A DNA stretch of 64,000 nucleotides from Lachnospiraceae bacterium (GCA_017434885.1 JAFSGE010000055.1:1-64000); one strand, 5' to 3'; positions 35,095 through 45,294 are shown, numbered from the stretch's first letter. The notes: generated by a model not told the origin, from the letters alone. Numbers and translations are program-made.

Positions 35095-36871
35095 AATTGG
35101 GCAGTACCATCTGCGCCATATGAAGTCTGTAGTAAGCTCCCTTCATGGCGAGAAGTTCATCGACAGTTCCTTCTTCCTTAATTCCGCCGTCATCCACAAC
35201 GAAAATCCGGTCGGCTTTCTGAATGGTAGACAGTCTGTGGGCAATAACGAAAGAAGTGCGCCCCTTAAGCAGTGCTTCGATACCGTCTTGAACCAAAAGT
35301 TCGGTGTTGGTATCAATACTGGAGGTTGCCTCATCCAAAATCAGAATACCGGGATTGGAAACCATGGTTCTTGCAAACGCCAACAGCTGTTTCTGACCGA
35401 TAGAAAGACCGCCGCCACGTTCAGAGAGTACTGTATCGTACCCTTTTTCGAGTTGCATGATAAAATCATGGGCGTGTACCGCTTTTGCAGCAGCAATGAT
35501 TTCTTCATCTGTGGCATCTAATTTTCCGTAACGTATATTGTCTTTAATGGTTCCCGAAAACAAAAAGTTATCCTGTGTCATAATTCCCATCTGACTGCGA
35601 AGACTTTCAATACTTACCTTCTTTACATCATAACCGTCAATACAGACTTTTCCTTTTTGTACATCATAAAAACGGCTGATTAAATTTACGATAGTGGTTT
35701 TTCCTGCGCCGGTAGGTCCTACAAGAGCAATGGTTTCACCGGGTTTAATATCAAAGGATACATCTTCCAGTACATTGATACTATCATCATAGGAAAACGT
35801 CACATGTTCAAAAGTTACATGACCACGGATAGGCGGCATTTCCACAACGTTCTTGGTATCGGAGATTTCTGCTTCGGTGTCCATAATTTCAAACACACGC
35901 TCAGCTGCGGCAAGATTGGTGATAATCTGATTATAAAAATTGCTCAGATTCATAATCGGATTCCAAAACATGCCGATGTAAGTGCCGAAAGCGATAAAAG
36001 TTCCCACGGAAACATTTTCTGCACCTAAAATATAGATTCCCACAAAATACAGAGCCGCCATACCGAATCCCCAACAAAAATCAATGGCAGAGCCTAAGGA
36101 GTCGTTGATGCGTACCGCGCTTACAAAAGCCTTGCGGTGTTCTTCCACCAGACCGGAAAAGGTTTCCTTTGTCTCATCCTCTGCGGTAAAGCTTTGAATA
36201 ATCCTGATACCTGACATATCTTCATGGACAAAGGCGTTTAAGTTGGAAGATTTCTTTCTGAATATCTGCCAGCGCTTATGGGAATAGGTCTGTATCAGCC
36301 ACATGCTGATTGCCATAAAAGGCAGACTGCAAAGGGAAGCCAGTGCCAGGGTGGGATTTTTGACAATCATAATGGCAGCGACAGCCACAACCGTAATAAA
36401 GTCCGGAATTAAAGTGGTTACAAAGTTTCCTAAAACGTCCTTCAGTGAGTTAATATCACCGATGATTCGTGCAAGAATTTTTCCGGTAGGACGGCTGTCA
36501 AAAAACTGAAAATCCAGTGTCTGGATATGGGTGTAAAGCTCCTGACGGATAGTTACCAATATGCTGTTGCACACCTTTGCCATCAGAAACATTCGTATTT
36601 TCATACCGAGAATCATAAGGAGATTCAGCACAAGGGCAATTGCGATCAGTTTGAGAAGTCCGGGCATGTTTGAAGCTGCAATATACCGGTCAATGGCAGT
36701 TTCAATAAAAAGCGGATTTAAAAGAGAAACCGCTACGCAAAAAGCCATGATGATAAGTACAACAAAAATATAAAGTTTATAGGAGAGCAGATAAGAAAAT
36801 AACCTACCCAATGTTTTTAGTTTTCCGGCAGATTGTATCTGCTCATCGTCTTTATAGGAATTAACACTCAT
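35093..36871 (-). CDS. ABC exporter half, catalytic subunit
   Basis: A 592-residue protein with six membrane segments (residues about 30-330) and a nucleotide-binding domain. The start at 36871 is supported by AAAGGAGGG; the frame extends further upstream without a site. Walker A is GPTGAGKT and Walker B ILILDEATSS with the catalytic Glu, but the signature motif is LSIGQ rather than LSGGQ. With the upstream subunit, whose Walker B has Asp, this gives one working and one degenerate ATP site, as in TM287/288, LmrCD or BmrCD multidrug exporters. It overlaps the upstream gene by 11 bases. Confidence 0.85.
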   Translation of the reverse strand: MSVNSYKDDEQIQSAGKLKTLGRLFSYLLSYKLYIFVVLIIMAFCVAVSLLNPLFIETAIDRYIAASNMPGLLKLIAIALVLNLLMILGMKIRMFLMAKVCNSILVTIRQELYTHIQTLDFQFFDSRPTGKILARIIGDINSLKDVLGNFVTTLIPDFITVVAVAAIMIVKNPTLALASLCSLPFMAISMWLIQTYSHKRWQIFRKKSSNLNAFVHEDMSGIRIIQSFTAEDETKETFSGLVEEHRKAFVSAVRINDSLGSAIDFCWGFGMAALYFVGIYILGAENVSVGTFIAFGTYIGMFWNPIMNLSNFYNQIITNLAAAERVFEIMDTEAEISDTKNVVEMPPIRGHVTFEHVTFSYDDSINVLEDVSFDIKPGETIALVGPTGAGKTTIVNLISRFYDVQKGKVCIDGYDVKKVSIESLRSQMGIMTQDNFLFSGTIKDNIRYGKLDATDEEIIAAAKAVHAHDFIMQLEKGYDTVLSERGGGLSIGQKQLLAFARTMVSNPGILILDEATSSIDTNTELLVQDGIEALLKGRTSFVIAHRLSTIQKADRIFVVDDGGIKEEGTVDELLAMKGAYYRLHMAQMVLPN

Positions 36872-38597
36872 GTTGTTCCCTCCTTTCTGTGCCGTACTGT
36901 GCCTGATAGGTTTGATAATACAAGCCCTTTTGTGCAAGCAGGCTTTGGTGTGTTCCCCGTTCCTTGATGGAACCGTTTTCCAGTATAATGATTTCATCGG
37001 CCCTGCAAAGTGCACTGATGCGGTGACCGATAATAATTTTGGTGGTTCCCGCCAGCTTGTCTAAGGTTTCCTGAATCTGCTGTTCCGTTTCCATGTCAAG
37101 AGCGGAAGTAGAGTCGTCAAAGACTAAAATAGGGTCTTTTTTTGCCAGAGCCCTGGCAATGGTAATACGCTGCTTCTGACCGCCGGAGAGTCCCACGCCG
37201 CGCTCGCCGATGACAGTTTCGTATTGTTTATCCATTCTTTCGATAAAACCTTTTGCCTGTGCAGCCTTGGCAGCCTTTTGCACAGCTTTGTCAGAAATCA
37301 GTGCTTTCTTTCCAAGCTTAACGTTTTCCGTGATGGTATCGGAAAACAGGAAAACATCCTGCATAACAAGGGAAACGGCACTTCGAAGCTGTTTCAAAGA
37401 GAGCTTGCGGATATCCACATCATCTAAATATATGGCTCCGTCCGTTACATCATAAAGTCTCTGCAGCAAATAAATCAGAGAGCTCTTTCCGGCACCGGTT
37501 GCACCCATGATACCCAGAGTTTTTCCCGGTTCGATTGTAAAAGAGATATCATGAAGAATTTCATAGCCGTCTGCCTTGTGGAAGGAAACGTTTGCAAATT
37601 CAATTTTTCCTTTTACTTCAGAGAGAATAACAGGCTCATCCGGATTTTTTACACTGGGAACTTCTCTGTAAATTGCCTTTAATTTTTTATTGGAGGCAAT
37701 GGCGGAAGAGAGGCTGTTGGTCAGCCAACCCAGCATTTCCATGGGCCAAACAATGTTCATGGAGTATTCGATAAAAGCAGTCAGAGTACCCAAGGTGATT
37801 TCCCCCTGCATAACCAGCATACCTCCCGATACCAGTACGGAGAGCGGAAGCAGCTTGGTAATTAAGCTGATATAGGGCGAATATTTTACAAATACCTTGG
37901 ATTGTTGCATGTTCAGGTCGTAGTAGCGTTTGTTGTGGGAAAGAAACTTGCTGATTTCGTATTTTTCCCGTGCAAAAGCCTTAACGGTCCGCACACCTGC
38001 CAGATTTTCTTCGGCAACAGTGTTAAGCTGAGCGTTCTCTTCACTGATGGATTCGTACACTGCACCTAATTTGTTTTCCATGACAATGGCAATCAAAGCG
38101 GAAAGTGCCATGCATATTGTAGGAATAATGGCCAGCTTCCAGCTTAAGCTGTACATGCAGAATAAAACTATGGAAGTGTGAACCACAACTTCAATCATCA
38201 GCATACCTACAAAAGTAAGTCCGTCCCAGATGCGGTCAATGTCATCCTTGATACGGGACATCAGCTCACCGGTTCCGGTGCGGTCAAAGAAGTCGGCACT
38301 TAGGGACTGGATGTGGTCAAAAAGGTTTTTACGCATCTCGCCCATGATTTTTGCACCGGCAACGTCAAAGGTGTATTCCTTGGTGTATTGGAAGATACAA
38401 CGTCCGATACCTATACACAGGATACCTGCAAGTAAGTATTTTAGTTTGTGTATTTCACCGCCTGTAATAACATCATCAACGATGTGTCTGGTCAGCTGCG
38501 GTGAGAGCATATCAAGAGATACGCTGATAAGCAGTGAGCAGATTGCCAACAGATAGGCCAATTTGTGTTCCCATATGTAAGATGATAATTTTTTCAT
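36861..38597 (-). CDS. ABC exporter half with degenerate Walker B
   Basis: A 578-residue half-transporter. Six membrane segments come first (YLLAICSLLISVSLDML, then others to about 300). The ATPase domain has Walker A GATGAGKSS, a canonical LSGGQ, and Walker B ILVFDDSTSALD, where the catalytic Glu is Asp. That change marks the non-catalytic partner of heterodimeric exporters. AGGAGGG precedes ATG 38597. The gene follows a leader ORF and terminator (38623-38828), so its expression is likely set by attenuation. Confidence 0.87.
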   Translation of the reverse strand: MKKLSSYIWEHKLAYLLAICSLLISVSLDMLSPQLTRHIVDDVITGGEIHKLKYLLAGILCIGIGRCIFQYTKEYTFDVAGAKIMGEMRKNLFDHIQSLSADFFDRTGTGELMSRIKDDIDRIWDGLTFVGMLMIEVVVHTSIVLFCMYSLSWKLAIIPTICMALSALIAIVMENKLGAVYESISEENAQLNTVAEENLAGVRTVKAFAREKYEISKFLSHNKRYYDLNMQQSKVFVKYSPYISLITKLLPLSVLVSGGMLVMQGEITLGTLTAFIEYSMNIVWPMEMLGWLTNSLSSAIASNKKLKAIYREVPSVKNPDEPVILSEVKGKIEFANVSFHKADGYEILHDISFTIEPGKTLGIMGATGAGKSSLIYLLQRLYDVTDGAIYLDDVDIRKLSLKQLRSAVSLVMQDVFLFSDTITENVKLGKKALISDKAVQKAAKAAQAKGFIERMDKQYETVIGERGVGLSGGQKQRITIARALAKKDPILVFDDSTSALDMETEQQIQETLDKLAGTTKIIIGHRISALCRADEIIILENGSIKERGTHQSLLAQKGLYYQTYQAQYGTERREQHEC

Positions 38598-38622
38598 GTA
38601 AGTCCCTCCTCAAAAAAAGTAC

Positions 38623-38655
38623 AAAAAAGCTGCCACGGAATTACCATGACAGCTT
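38623..38655 (-). terminator. attenuator terminator in the ABC exporter leader
   Basis: On the minus strand AAGCTGTCATGG (38655-38644) pairs with CCGTGGCAGCTT (38638-38627), 12 bp with two G-U pairs around TAATT, followed by six T in total. It lies between the leader ORF and the exporter genes, before their ribosome site. An extra small stem, AGCGCA (38674-38679) with TGCGCT (38695-38700), lies upstream. Confidence 0.75.
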
Positions 38656-38714
38656 CTTAGAGTCTGTGTCGCCAGCGCAGGATATAAATGTACATGCGCT
38701 ATTTACCCTGTTTA

Positions 38715-38828
38715 TCAAAAAGACATAAGTAAGGGAGGTAATTTCGTATTATTATCAGCTATGAAGTTGTGTGACAAAGTATGAATGCCATTGATTCTGA
38801 ATAAGTTATTATGAATCATATTCAACAT
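38715..38828 (-). CDS. 37-residue leader peptide of the ABC exporter operon
   Basis: ATG at 38828 is preceded by AAAGGAGG with 8-base spacing, one of the best ribosome sites in the window. The ORF begins MLNMIHNNLF and ends KLPPLLMSF before TGA at 38715. It has no similarity that I recognise. It sits between a promoter (38877-38905) and a strong terminator (38623-38655) ahead of two ABC exporter genes. This matches the design of bmrB, whose translation controls B. subtilis bmrCD. The Pro-Pro near the end could stall ribosomes. Confidence 0.65.
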   Translation of the reverse strand: MLNMIHNNLFRINGIHTLSHNFIADNNTKLPPLLMSF

Positions 38829-38876
38829 AGTGTTTACCTCCTTTCTTAGGTGCTTGTGTTTTTAGTGACTGTATCT

Positions 38877-38905
38877 AACATACGTCAGCTTTGTGCATTT
38901 GTCAA
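38877..38905 (-). promoter_or_regulatory. promoter of the leader-ABC exporter operon
   Basis: Reading on the minus strand, TTGACA (38905-38900), 17 bases and TATGTT (38882-38877). Transcription would start near 38870 and give a leader of about 270 bases before the first exporter gene. The 432-base gap 38598-39029 holds only this leader and the region before the CDF gene. Confidence 0.6.
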
Positions 38906-39029
38906 CAAATTTTTTGCTGATTGTTTTTTTTTCGGGAATACCGTACAATGATACATAATTGATACTAAATATTAAATGCACAAGGATAGAAGCGATAAAC
39001 GCTGAAAAGATGAAAAGAGGGGATTTGGA

Positions 39030-40205
39030 ATGGTATCTTTACTGGCAAAATTATTGATAAAAGATTATGAAGACACATCAAATACAAGAGTAAGACAGTC
39101 CTATGGTATGCTCTGCGGGGCAGTGGGAATTTTTTTGAATATCCTGCTGTTTGCAGGCAAGGCACTGGCAGGTTTTTTCAGTGGTTCCATTGCCATTACG
39201 GCGGATGCGTTTAACAATTTATCTGATGCAGGTTCATCGGTTGTGACACTGGCAGGATTTAAGATGGCAGGACAAAAGCCGGACAGTGACCACCCCTTTG
39301 GGCACGGCAGAATTGAGTATGTTTCGGGTCTTGTGGTGGCGATGCTGATTCTGTTGATGGCATTTGAGTTGTTAAAGACTTCTGTCGGAAAAATTATTCA
39401 CCCAACACAGGTATCAGCCAGTCCGTTAATTATCGCAATTCTTGCGGTATCTATTCTGGTGAAATGTTATATGGCATTTTATAATGGTGCAATCAGCAAA
39501 AAGATTAACAGTGCCGCTATGGATGCTACCGCAAAGGACAGCTTAAGTGATACCATATCTACCTTTGCGGTACTGGGAAGCACTTTGCTTGCACAGGCAA
39601 CAGGGCTTATGATAGACGGATACTGCGGTGTACTTGTTGCGCTGTTTGTTTTCTGGGCAGGAATTGAAGCCGGAAAGGAAACTATAAGTCCTCTTTTGGG
39701 GCAGCCGCCGGAGCCGGAGTTCGTGGAGCGGATTGAGCAGATTATTATGGAATATCAGGAGCAGGGAGTTATCGGTATTCATGATTTGGTGGTACATAAT
39801 TACGGACCGGGAAGAGTGATGCTTTCCGTTCATGTGGAGGTTCCCTCAAGCGGTGATATTTTGGCACTGCATGATATGGTGGATACCATAGAGCACAGAC
39901 TGGCAAAGGAACTGAACTGTAGTGCGGTGATTCACATGGATCCGGTATGTGTAGATGATGAACTGACCAATGCCATTAAAGAGAAAGTGGCAGTGATTGT
40001 GGAAGCCATGGAAGGGGAAGTGTCTTTTCATGATTTCAGAATTGTCAGCGGACCGACTCATACCAATCTGATTTTTGATGTGGTAGTGCCTTACAACTAT
40101 GTGATGACAGACAGTGAGATAGAAACATACATACAGGAAAAAGTGAAAGAAATCGATGAGAATTATTTTACCGTAGTTGAGGTCGATAAGGCTTATTGCG
40201 GGTAA
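39030..40205 (+). CDS. cation diffusion facilitator transporter
   Basis: A 391-residue protein with six membrane segments (about residues 28-200). Metal-site motifs are ITADAFNNLSDAG in segment 2, DHPFGHGRIEY after it, and SDTISTFAVL in segment 5. It exports divalent metals (Zn, Fe or Mn) by proton exchange; the NNLSD form does not fix the metal. The C-terminal domain is longer than usual, with two ferredoxin-like units (about 215-300 and 310-391). It is divergent from the exporter operon. Confidence 0.88.
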   Translation: MVSLLAKLLIKDYEDTSNTRVRQSYGMLCGAVGIFLNILLFAGKALAGFFSGSIAITADAFNNLSDAGSSVVTLAGFKMAGQKPDSDHPFGHGRIEYVSGLVVAMLILLMAFELLKTSVGKIIHPTQVSASPLIIAILAVSILVKCYMAFYNGAISKKINSAAMDATAKDSLSDTISTFAVLGSTLLAQATGLMIDGYCGVLVALFVFWAGIEAGKETISPLLGQPPEPEFVERIEQIIMEYQEQGVIGIHDLVVHNYGPGRVMLSVHVEVPSSGDILALHDMVDTIEHRLAKELNCSAVIHMDPVCVDDELTNAIKEKVAVIVEAMEGEVSFHDFRIVSGPTHTNLIFDVVVPYNYVMTDSEIETYIQEKVKEIDENYFTVVEVDKAYCG

Positions 40206-40237
40206 TGGTGCAACCGGAAGTGTTAGGAGAGGAACGG

Positions 40238-41458
40238 ATGAAAAGAAGTAAGCGGGATTATATGGAATACTGCATTCTGGCAGTGATAACGCTGATTTGC
40301 TATCTTATGGTAATACAAATTTTTACGGGACAGTATATGTGGGAACACAACAGCTATAATACCTATGCCTTACAGGCTGATTCATGGAGACAGGGAAGAC
40401 TGGATTTGGGAGAAAATTACAGTTGGCTTGAAATTGCGGAATATAACGGAAAGTTTTATTGCAGTTTTCCGCCGTTTCCTTCTTATGTGATTTTTCCGTT
40501 TACTTTTTTCTTTGGAAGCGATACACCGGATAGTTTGATTCTTCTGTTTTTTGATATTATGGCAGTGGTATATTTGTACAAAATTGCTGCCAAATTGAAG
40601 CTTTCTCCTGCAGCATCGGCATTTTGTGCTTTGTTTTTTATAATTTCTACTAATATGGCTTTTGTAGTACATACCGCTTCCGTATGGTTTTTTGCACAGT
40701 CTATGTGTTTCGCATTGGTCACTGCAGCGATTTATTATGCCCTGATTGGAAAAGGCGTATTGTCGTTGCTTTTTTGGAGTTTTGGGGTGGGGTGCAGACC
40801 GATGCAGGCGTTGTATGTCCCTGTTTTGCTTTATTTACTTTTTCAAAGTGAAAGAAGAAAACATCCGGAAGAAAAGTGGTATCTGTTAATTAAAAATAAG
40901 TTATATTGGGCAGTTCCGGCTGTTATAGTGGCATTGTCCTATATGATTTTGAATTATGCCAGATTCGGCAATGTTGCGGAGTTTGGGCATAATTACCTTC
41001 CTGAGTTTGTAGAGGAACATGTGCAGTTTTCAAAAGAATATCTTTCAAATAACTTCAGGATGCTTATGAATCTTCCCGACTTTTCCGAGGACGGAAGAAT
41101 GATGATAGACCACTTCGGTAATTTGAATTTTTTGTGGGTTAACCCGCCGGTGCTGGCAGCACTGTTAGGATTCGTTGTTGCCTGTATCAGGAAGGAAAAG
41201 CATATTATTATATTAAATGCTGTTGCAATACTGATATCAGTGGTTTATTTGATTGTAACCATGATGCATGCTACCATGGGCGGGTGGCATTTCGGCAACA
41301 GGTACACTAATGATATTTTGCCATGGATGTTTATTTGTTTGATGCCTGTACTGGCAAAAAACAAGAGACTGATAAAGTGGCAGTTACCCTTTGCTGTATG
41401 GGGAATTATGTTTAATGTAGTGGGAACTGTTATTGTTTATAACGGACTTGGTAGGTAG
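40238..41458 (+). CDS. polytopic membrane protein, GT-C-like
   Basis: A 406-residue protein with about ten membrane segments. ATG 40238 follows AGGAGAGGA. The first outer loop (HNSYNTYALQADSWRQGRL, then YNGKFYCSFPPFPSY) resembles GT-C glycosyltransferases that act on lipid-linked sugars, but no clear catalytic motif is seen. It is followed at once by two more large membrane proteins, forming an envelope-glycosylation-type cluster. Confidence 0.6.
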   Translation: MKRSKRDYMEYCILAVITLICYLMVIQIFTGQYMWEHNSYNTYALQADSWRQGRLDLGENYSWLEIAEYNGKFYCSFPPFPSYVIFPFTFFFGSDTPDSLILLFFDIMAVVYLYKIAAKLKLSPAASAFCALFFIISTNMAFVVHTASVWFFAQSMCFALVTAAIYYALIGKGVLSLLFWSFGVGCRPMQALYVPVLLYLLFQSERRKHPEEKWYLLIKNKLYWAVPAVIVALSYMILNYARFGNVAEFGHNYLPEFVEEHVQFSKEYLSNNFRMLMNLPDFSEDGRMMIDHFGNLNFLWVNPPVLAALLGFVVACIRKEKHIIILNAVAILISVVYLIVTMMHATMGGWHFGNRYTNDILPWMFICLMPVLAKNKRLIKWQLPFAVWGIMFNVVGTVIVYNGLGR

Positions 41459-41462
41459 GAAA

Positions 41463-43721
41463 ATGACAATAGAGCTTTATGAGGTTTGGAATTTCATAAA
41501 AAAGCATATCATGCGGCATAAGATTGGAACGGTATGCTTGTTGAATCTGGCAGTGTTATGTCTTTTTGCCGGCAGTATCGCCGGAAGGGAAAAAGCGGAC
41601 TTGGATTTAGCGGTAAGCGAAACAAGGACAATGCAGATTCCGCTGGAAAAAGGAATTTATGATGTGACGGTAAGCTATGTGTCATCAAACGGCGGATATG
41701 CACAAGGCTGCATAGAAAGCGGAGACAAGCTGAGTGTGTACAGTGATAAAGTTTCTTTGGATTTCTGGAAAAATCAGAAGGAGTTTCAGGTCTGGATTAA
41801 CCGTGACTCGGAAAATTTCTATGTGTCATATTGGGCAGATGAGGGGACTTTGGAAATTGACAGCGTGCGGATCCGTACAGCATGGAATTCCGGTATATAT
41901 CAGATGGCTGTTTTCCTGGTAAAACTGGCTTGTGTGAATTTGTTGATATTGGGATATTTGTGCCGGGAGAGACTTCAAAAATATTCTTTTGTGATATGCG
42001 GAATTTTGGGAATTACTTTTGTCTGTTCGGTGGGACTTTTCACCAGATACCTGATTATGGGACATGACGCCATGTTCCATATGAACAGGATAGAGGGATT
42101 AAAGGATGGCCTTTTATCAGGTGCTTTTCCTGTAAGAATCCAGCCCACATGGAATAACGGATGGGGATACGCGGTATCGGTCATGTATGGCGATATTACC
42201 ATTTTATTGCCGGCATTGATGAGAATTTGCGGCTTTACCATACAGGCAGCATGGAAGACATTTGTGGTGGCAATCAATCTTTTGACTGCCATAGTGACTT
42301 TTTATTCAGCTTACAGGATTTGCAAAGATAAATACAAAGCAATGTTCATTACTTTTTTATATTGCACAAGTATTTATCGGTTGATTTGCATTTATGTGCG
42401 TGCGGCAGTAGGAGAGTTTGCCGTAATGGCATTTATTCCGCTGGTGGTATTATTCTTTTGGTATGCCTTTGCGGAAGATACGGAGAATAAAGATTACGGA
42501 AAGGATTTGTTGCTTCCGGTTATGGGATTTACGGGTATGATTCAGACCCATATTCTTACCTGTGAAATCAGTGCAATATTTATTGTTTTGTTGTGTGTAG
42601 TCATGATAAAAAAGGTACTGCGCAAAAAGACCTTCTTTTATTTGACAAAAACAGCAGTGCTGACAGTGCTTGTGAATCTGTGGTTTTTAGTTCCGTTTAT
42701 GCGATTCTTCACAGAAGAGTTGGTGATATGTAAAATGTCTGAAATGCGGGATGATTTTCAGGTATGGGGTTTGAGCATTACAGAACTTTTTGCCACATCA
42801 GCTTCAGGGGCTTTTTGGTTTACTTTTGGTGAAAATGTATCGCTTGCACATAAATGCACTTACACAATAGGAACGGCATTACTGCTTTGTGGGGCGGTGA
42901 CACTGTATTTATTGTGGAATAAAAAGGTAAAATTTCAGAAAGCAGCTGCTTGTATGTTGTGCTTCGGAATCATTGCAGCCTTTATGACTACCAATCTGTT
43001 TCCGTATCAGATGGTCAGAGAATATATTCCGAAGTTTGCGGCAATCCTTTCCAAAATACAGTTTTCTTACAGATTTCTCGGAATGGCAAGTCTGTTTTTG
43101 GTCTTAGCCATATTGTTTACAATATTGGGAGTAGAAGGGGAAAAAACGAACCGGTATCTGAAATTGTTTATGGTAGGTGTGGCATTCCTTTCCATTTATC
43201 AGGGAGCAGATTATCAATACCGGATATTGTACGGCGGAAGCTTTGATACCAAGTATAGTGCGGCAGCATTGGATTCTGCTTATCTGGTATCGGGAGAATA
43301 TTTGTATGAAAATGCATCTGCCGATATGACACGCTATGATCAAAGTATCAGAGGAATCGGTACAGAAATTATGGCGGCGAGGAAGGAATATTTAACCACT
43401 CATGTTACCTGTAAAGCAAATGATAAAGAAGCATATGTAGAACTTCCCGTATTTTACTATCCGGGGTATATTGCGGTTGATGAAAACGGAAAAGATTATA
43501 AGGTAACAAGGAGCGATGATAACAGTAGAATTAAGGTGGAATTGCCCCAAGGGTTTGAGGGAGAATTAAAAGTATACTTCAAAGAGCCGTTATACTGGAG
43601 AATTTGCGAAGTGCTATCACTGATTGCACTGGTGGGAATGATTGTTTATGAAAACAGGGAGAAACAAAGTGACAGAAGAGAAGAAAAGGCTTCAGCTGAC
43701 ATGGAAAGGGAAAAATGTTAG
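41463..43721 (+). CDS. large membrane protein (YfhO / PTPS-related type)
   Basis: A 752-residue protein; ATG 41463 lies 5 bases after the previous stop. After an N-terminal membrane segment and a beta-rich outer domain (about 35-150), about 11 segments follow. The loop MGHDAMFHMNRIEGLKDGLL and PVRIQPTWNNGWGYAVSVMY is typical of proteins annotated as 6-pyruvoyl-tetrahydropterin-synthase-related or YfhO-like. These are membrane proteins involved in polymer glycosylation, not pterin enzymes. The C-terminal outer domain (about 600-720) is beta-rich. Confidence 0.65.
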   Translation: MTIELYEVWNFIKKHIMRHKIGTVCLLNLAVLCLFAGSIAGREKADLDLAVSETRTMQIPLEKGIYDVTVSYVSSNGGYAQGCIESGDKLSVYSDKVSLDFWKNQKEFQVWINRDSENFYVSYWADEGTLEIDSVRIRTAWNSGIYQMAVFLVKLACVNLLILGYLCRERLQKYSFVICGILGITFVCSVGLFTRYLIMGHDAMFHMNRIEGLKDGLLSGAFPVRIQPTWNNGWGYAVSVMYGDITILLPALMRICGFTIQAAWKTFVVAINLLTAIVTFYSAYRICKDKYKAMFITFLYCTSIYRLICIYVRAAVGEFAVMAFIPLVVLFFWYAFAEDTENKDYGKDLLLPVMGFTGMIQTHILTCEISAIFIVLLCVVMIKKVLRKKTFFYLTKTAVLTVLVNLWFLVPFMRFFTEELVICKMSEMRDDFQVWGLSITELFATSASGAFWFTFGENVSLAHKCTYTIGTALLLCGAVTLYLLWNKKVKFQKAAACMLCFGIIAAFMTTNLFPYQMVREYIPKFAAILSKIQFSYRFLGMASLFLVLAILFTILGVEGEKTNRYLKLFMVGVAFLSIYQGADYQYRILYGGSFDTKYSAAALDSAYLVSGEYLYENASADMTRYDQSIRGIGTEIMAARKEYLTTHVTCKANDKEAYVELPVFYYPGYIAVDENGKDYKVTRSDDNSRIKVELPQGFEGELKVYFKEPLYWRICEVLSLIALVGMIVYENREKQSDRREEKASADMEREKC

Positions 43722-45294
43722 TTTTTTGTTGCCGGTATTGTTGATTTTAGTAATTTCATTTGGATTGGCCGGTTATGCACAACATATCGGAAATGATGCT
43801 TATTTTGGGAAAAGAGTATGGTTATACTTTTGTATAGGCATCTTCTTTTATCTGACAGGTCCCGGTTCGGTGATTCACAGAATTTCCATGGAGAATTGGA
43901 AAAGAGAACACGTTATTTTGTGCGCCCTGGTGCTGGCAGTTACTTGTTTTGCTGCGGTCAGGACAATGGAAATCAGTGACTGGTGGAGTGATAACGGACC
44001 GGATTACCATTTTCAATATGAGGCCATGACGGAGGCTGTTCTGGATGGGCATTTGTATCTGGATATTGAGGTCTCTCCTGAACTTGCTGCGTTGGAAAAC
44101 CCGTATGACCCATGGCAAAGAAATGAGGCAGGGGCATCTTATTTGTGGGACCATGCTTTTTATGACGGACATTATTATATGTACTTTGGCGTGGTGCCGG
44201 TATTTCTGATTATGGTGCCGTTTAAACTGCTTGGAATCTCGCTGTTTTCTTATCAGGTGACACAAATTTTTGTGGTATTGGCCATATGCGGTCTGTTTGC
44301 GGTTTTTTATGAAATCTGTAAAAGGATGTGCCCGGAAATTCCTCTGTCCGGCTATCTGGCGGTTTCTGTAGCATCATCGTGGATTTCGCTGTGGTATGCC
44401 ATCAAATATCCGGCTCTTTATTGTACTGCAAATTCAGGTGGTATCTGTCTGGCAGTGTGGGGCTTTTATTTTTGTTATAAGGCCTTTGTGACAGAGAAAA
44501 ACAAAAGAAAAGTACTGCTATATACCATAGTTGGTGCATTTTGCAGTGCACTCACCTTTGGCACTCGTCCGACAATAGGTCTCTTTTGCCTGATACTGAT
44601 GCCGCTGTTGTTTCATTTCATGAAGAACTGTCACAACTTCAAAGAGCGTATAAAGACGTTCATTGCATTTTGTATTCCGTTTGCTGTGGTGGCAATTCTG
44701 CTGATGCTGTACAACTATGCCAGATTTGACAGTCCGTTTGAATTTGGACAAAGCTATCAGCTTACAACGGTTGACCAGCATGCGTACAGTGAGAATAAAA
44801 TAGAATTGCATAAATGTCTGACAGGGCTCTGGTTTCAGTTATTCAGCTATGAGGATGTCAGCCATACTTTTCCCTACATTCATCATGACGGCAATCTGGT
44901 GCTGTTTCCCATATTGTACATTAGTTTGCGAAGCTTTGGTCTTAGGGGAAACGGAAGAAGAGGACAAACCATGGTAAAAGGACTTGTGGGTATGATTTGT
45001 CTTTCGGTCGTAATTATTTCCGCATATCATGTGACATGGGCTCCGGTAATGTTTCGGAGATATTCACTTGATTTCAACTTTTTGCTGTGTTTTTTATTAA
45101 TGTTTGGTGTGTGCGGACTGTACTGGCAGCAACAAAATTTGGCAAAGCTATCATATTTGCTCACTTTGTTGGCGGCGGCAGTATTTGTGGTGTGCTTCCT
45201 CCTGTATTTTGTGGAGTATGATTATTCTATTGCCACACATCACCGTGATATTTGGGAAAAGGTAAGAGATTTGATTGCTTTTTGGGAAAAATAG
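43669..45294 (+). CDS. polytopic membrane protein, GT-C-like
   Basis: A 541-residue protein; GTG 43669 with CAGGGAG upstream is preferred over the earlier in-frame ATG 43648. It overlaps the preceding gene by 53 bases. About eleven membrane segments. The first loop has DYHFQYEAMTEAVLDGHLYL and DHAFYDGHYYMYFGVVPVF, similar in layout to the gene at 40238, suggesting a shared lipid-linked-sugar chemistry. No transferase motif can be named with certainty. Confidence 0.6.
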   Translation: MTEEKKRLQLTWKGKNVSFLLPVLLILVISFGLAGYAQHIGNDAYFGKRVWLYFCIGIFFYLTGPGSVIHRISMENWKREHVILCALVLAVTCFAAVRTMEISDWWSDNGPDYHFQYEAMTEAVLDGHLYLDIEVSPELAALENPYDPWQRNEAGASYLWDHAFYDGHYYMYFGVVPVFLIMVPFKLLGISLFSYQVTQIFVVLAICGLFAVFYEICKRMCPEIPLSGYLAVSVASSWISLWYAIKYPALYCTANSGGICLAVWGFYFCYKAFVTEKNKRKVLLYTIVGAFCSALTFGTRPTIGLFCLILMPLLFHFMKNCHNFKERIKTFIAFCIPFAVVAILLMLYNYARFDSPFEFGQSYQLTTVDQHAYSENKIELHKCLTGLWFQLFSYEDVSHTFPYIHHDGNLVLFPILYISLRSFGLRGNGRRGQTMVKGLVGMICLSVVIISAYHVTWAPVMFRRYSLDFNFLLCFLLMFGVCGLYWQQQNLAKLSYLLTLLAAAVFVVCFLLYFVEYDYSIATHHRDIWEKVRDLIAFWEK

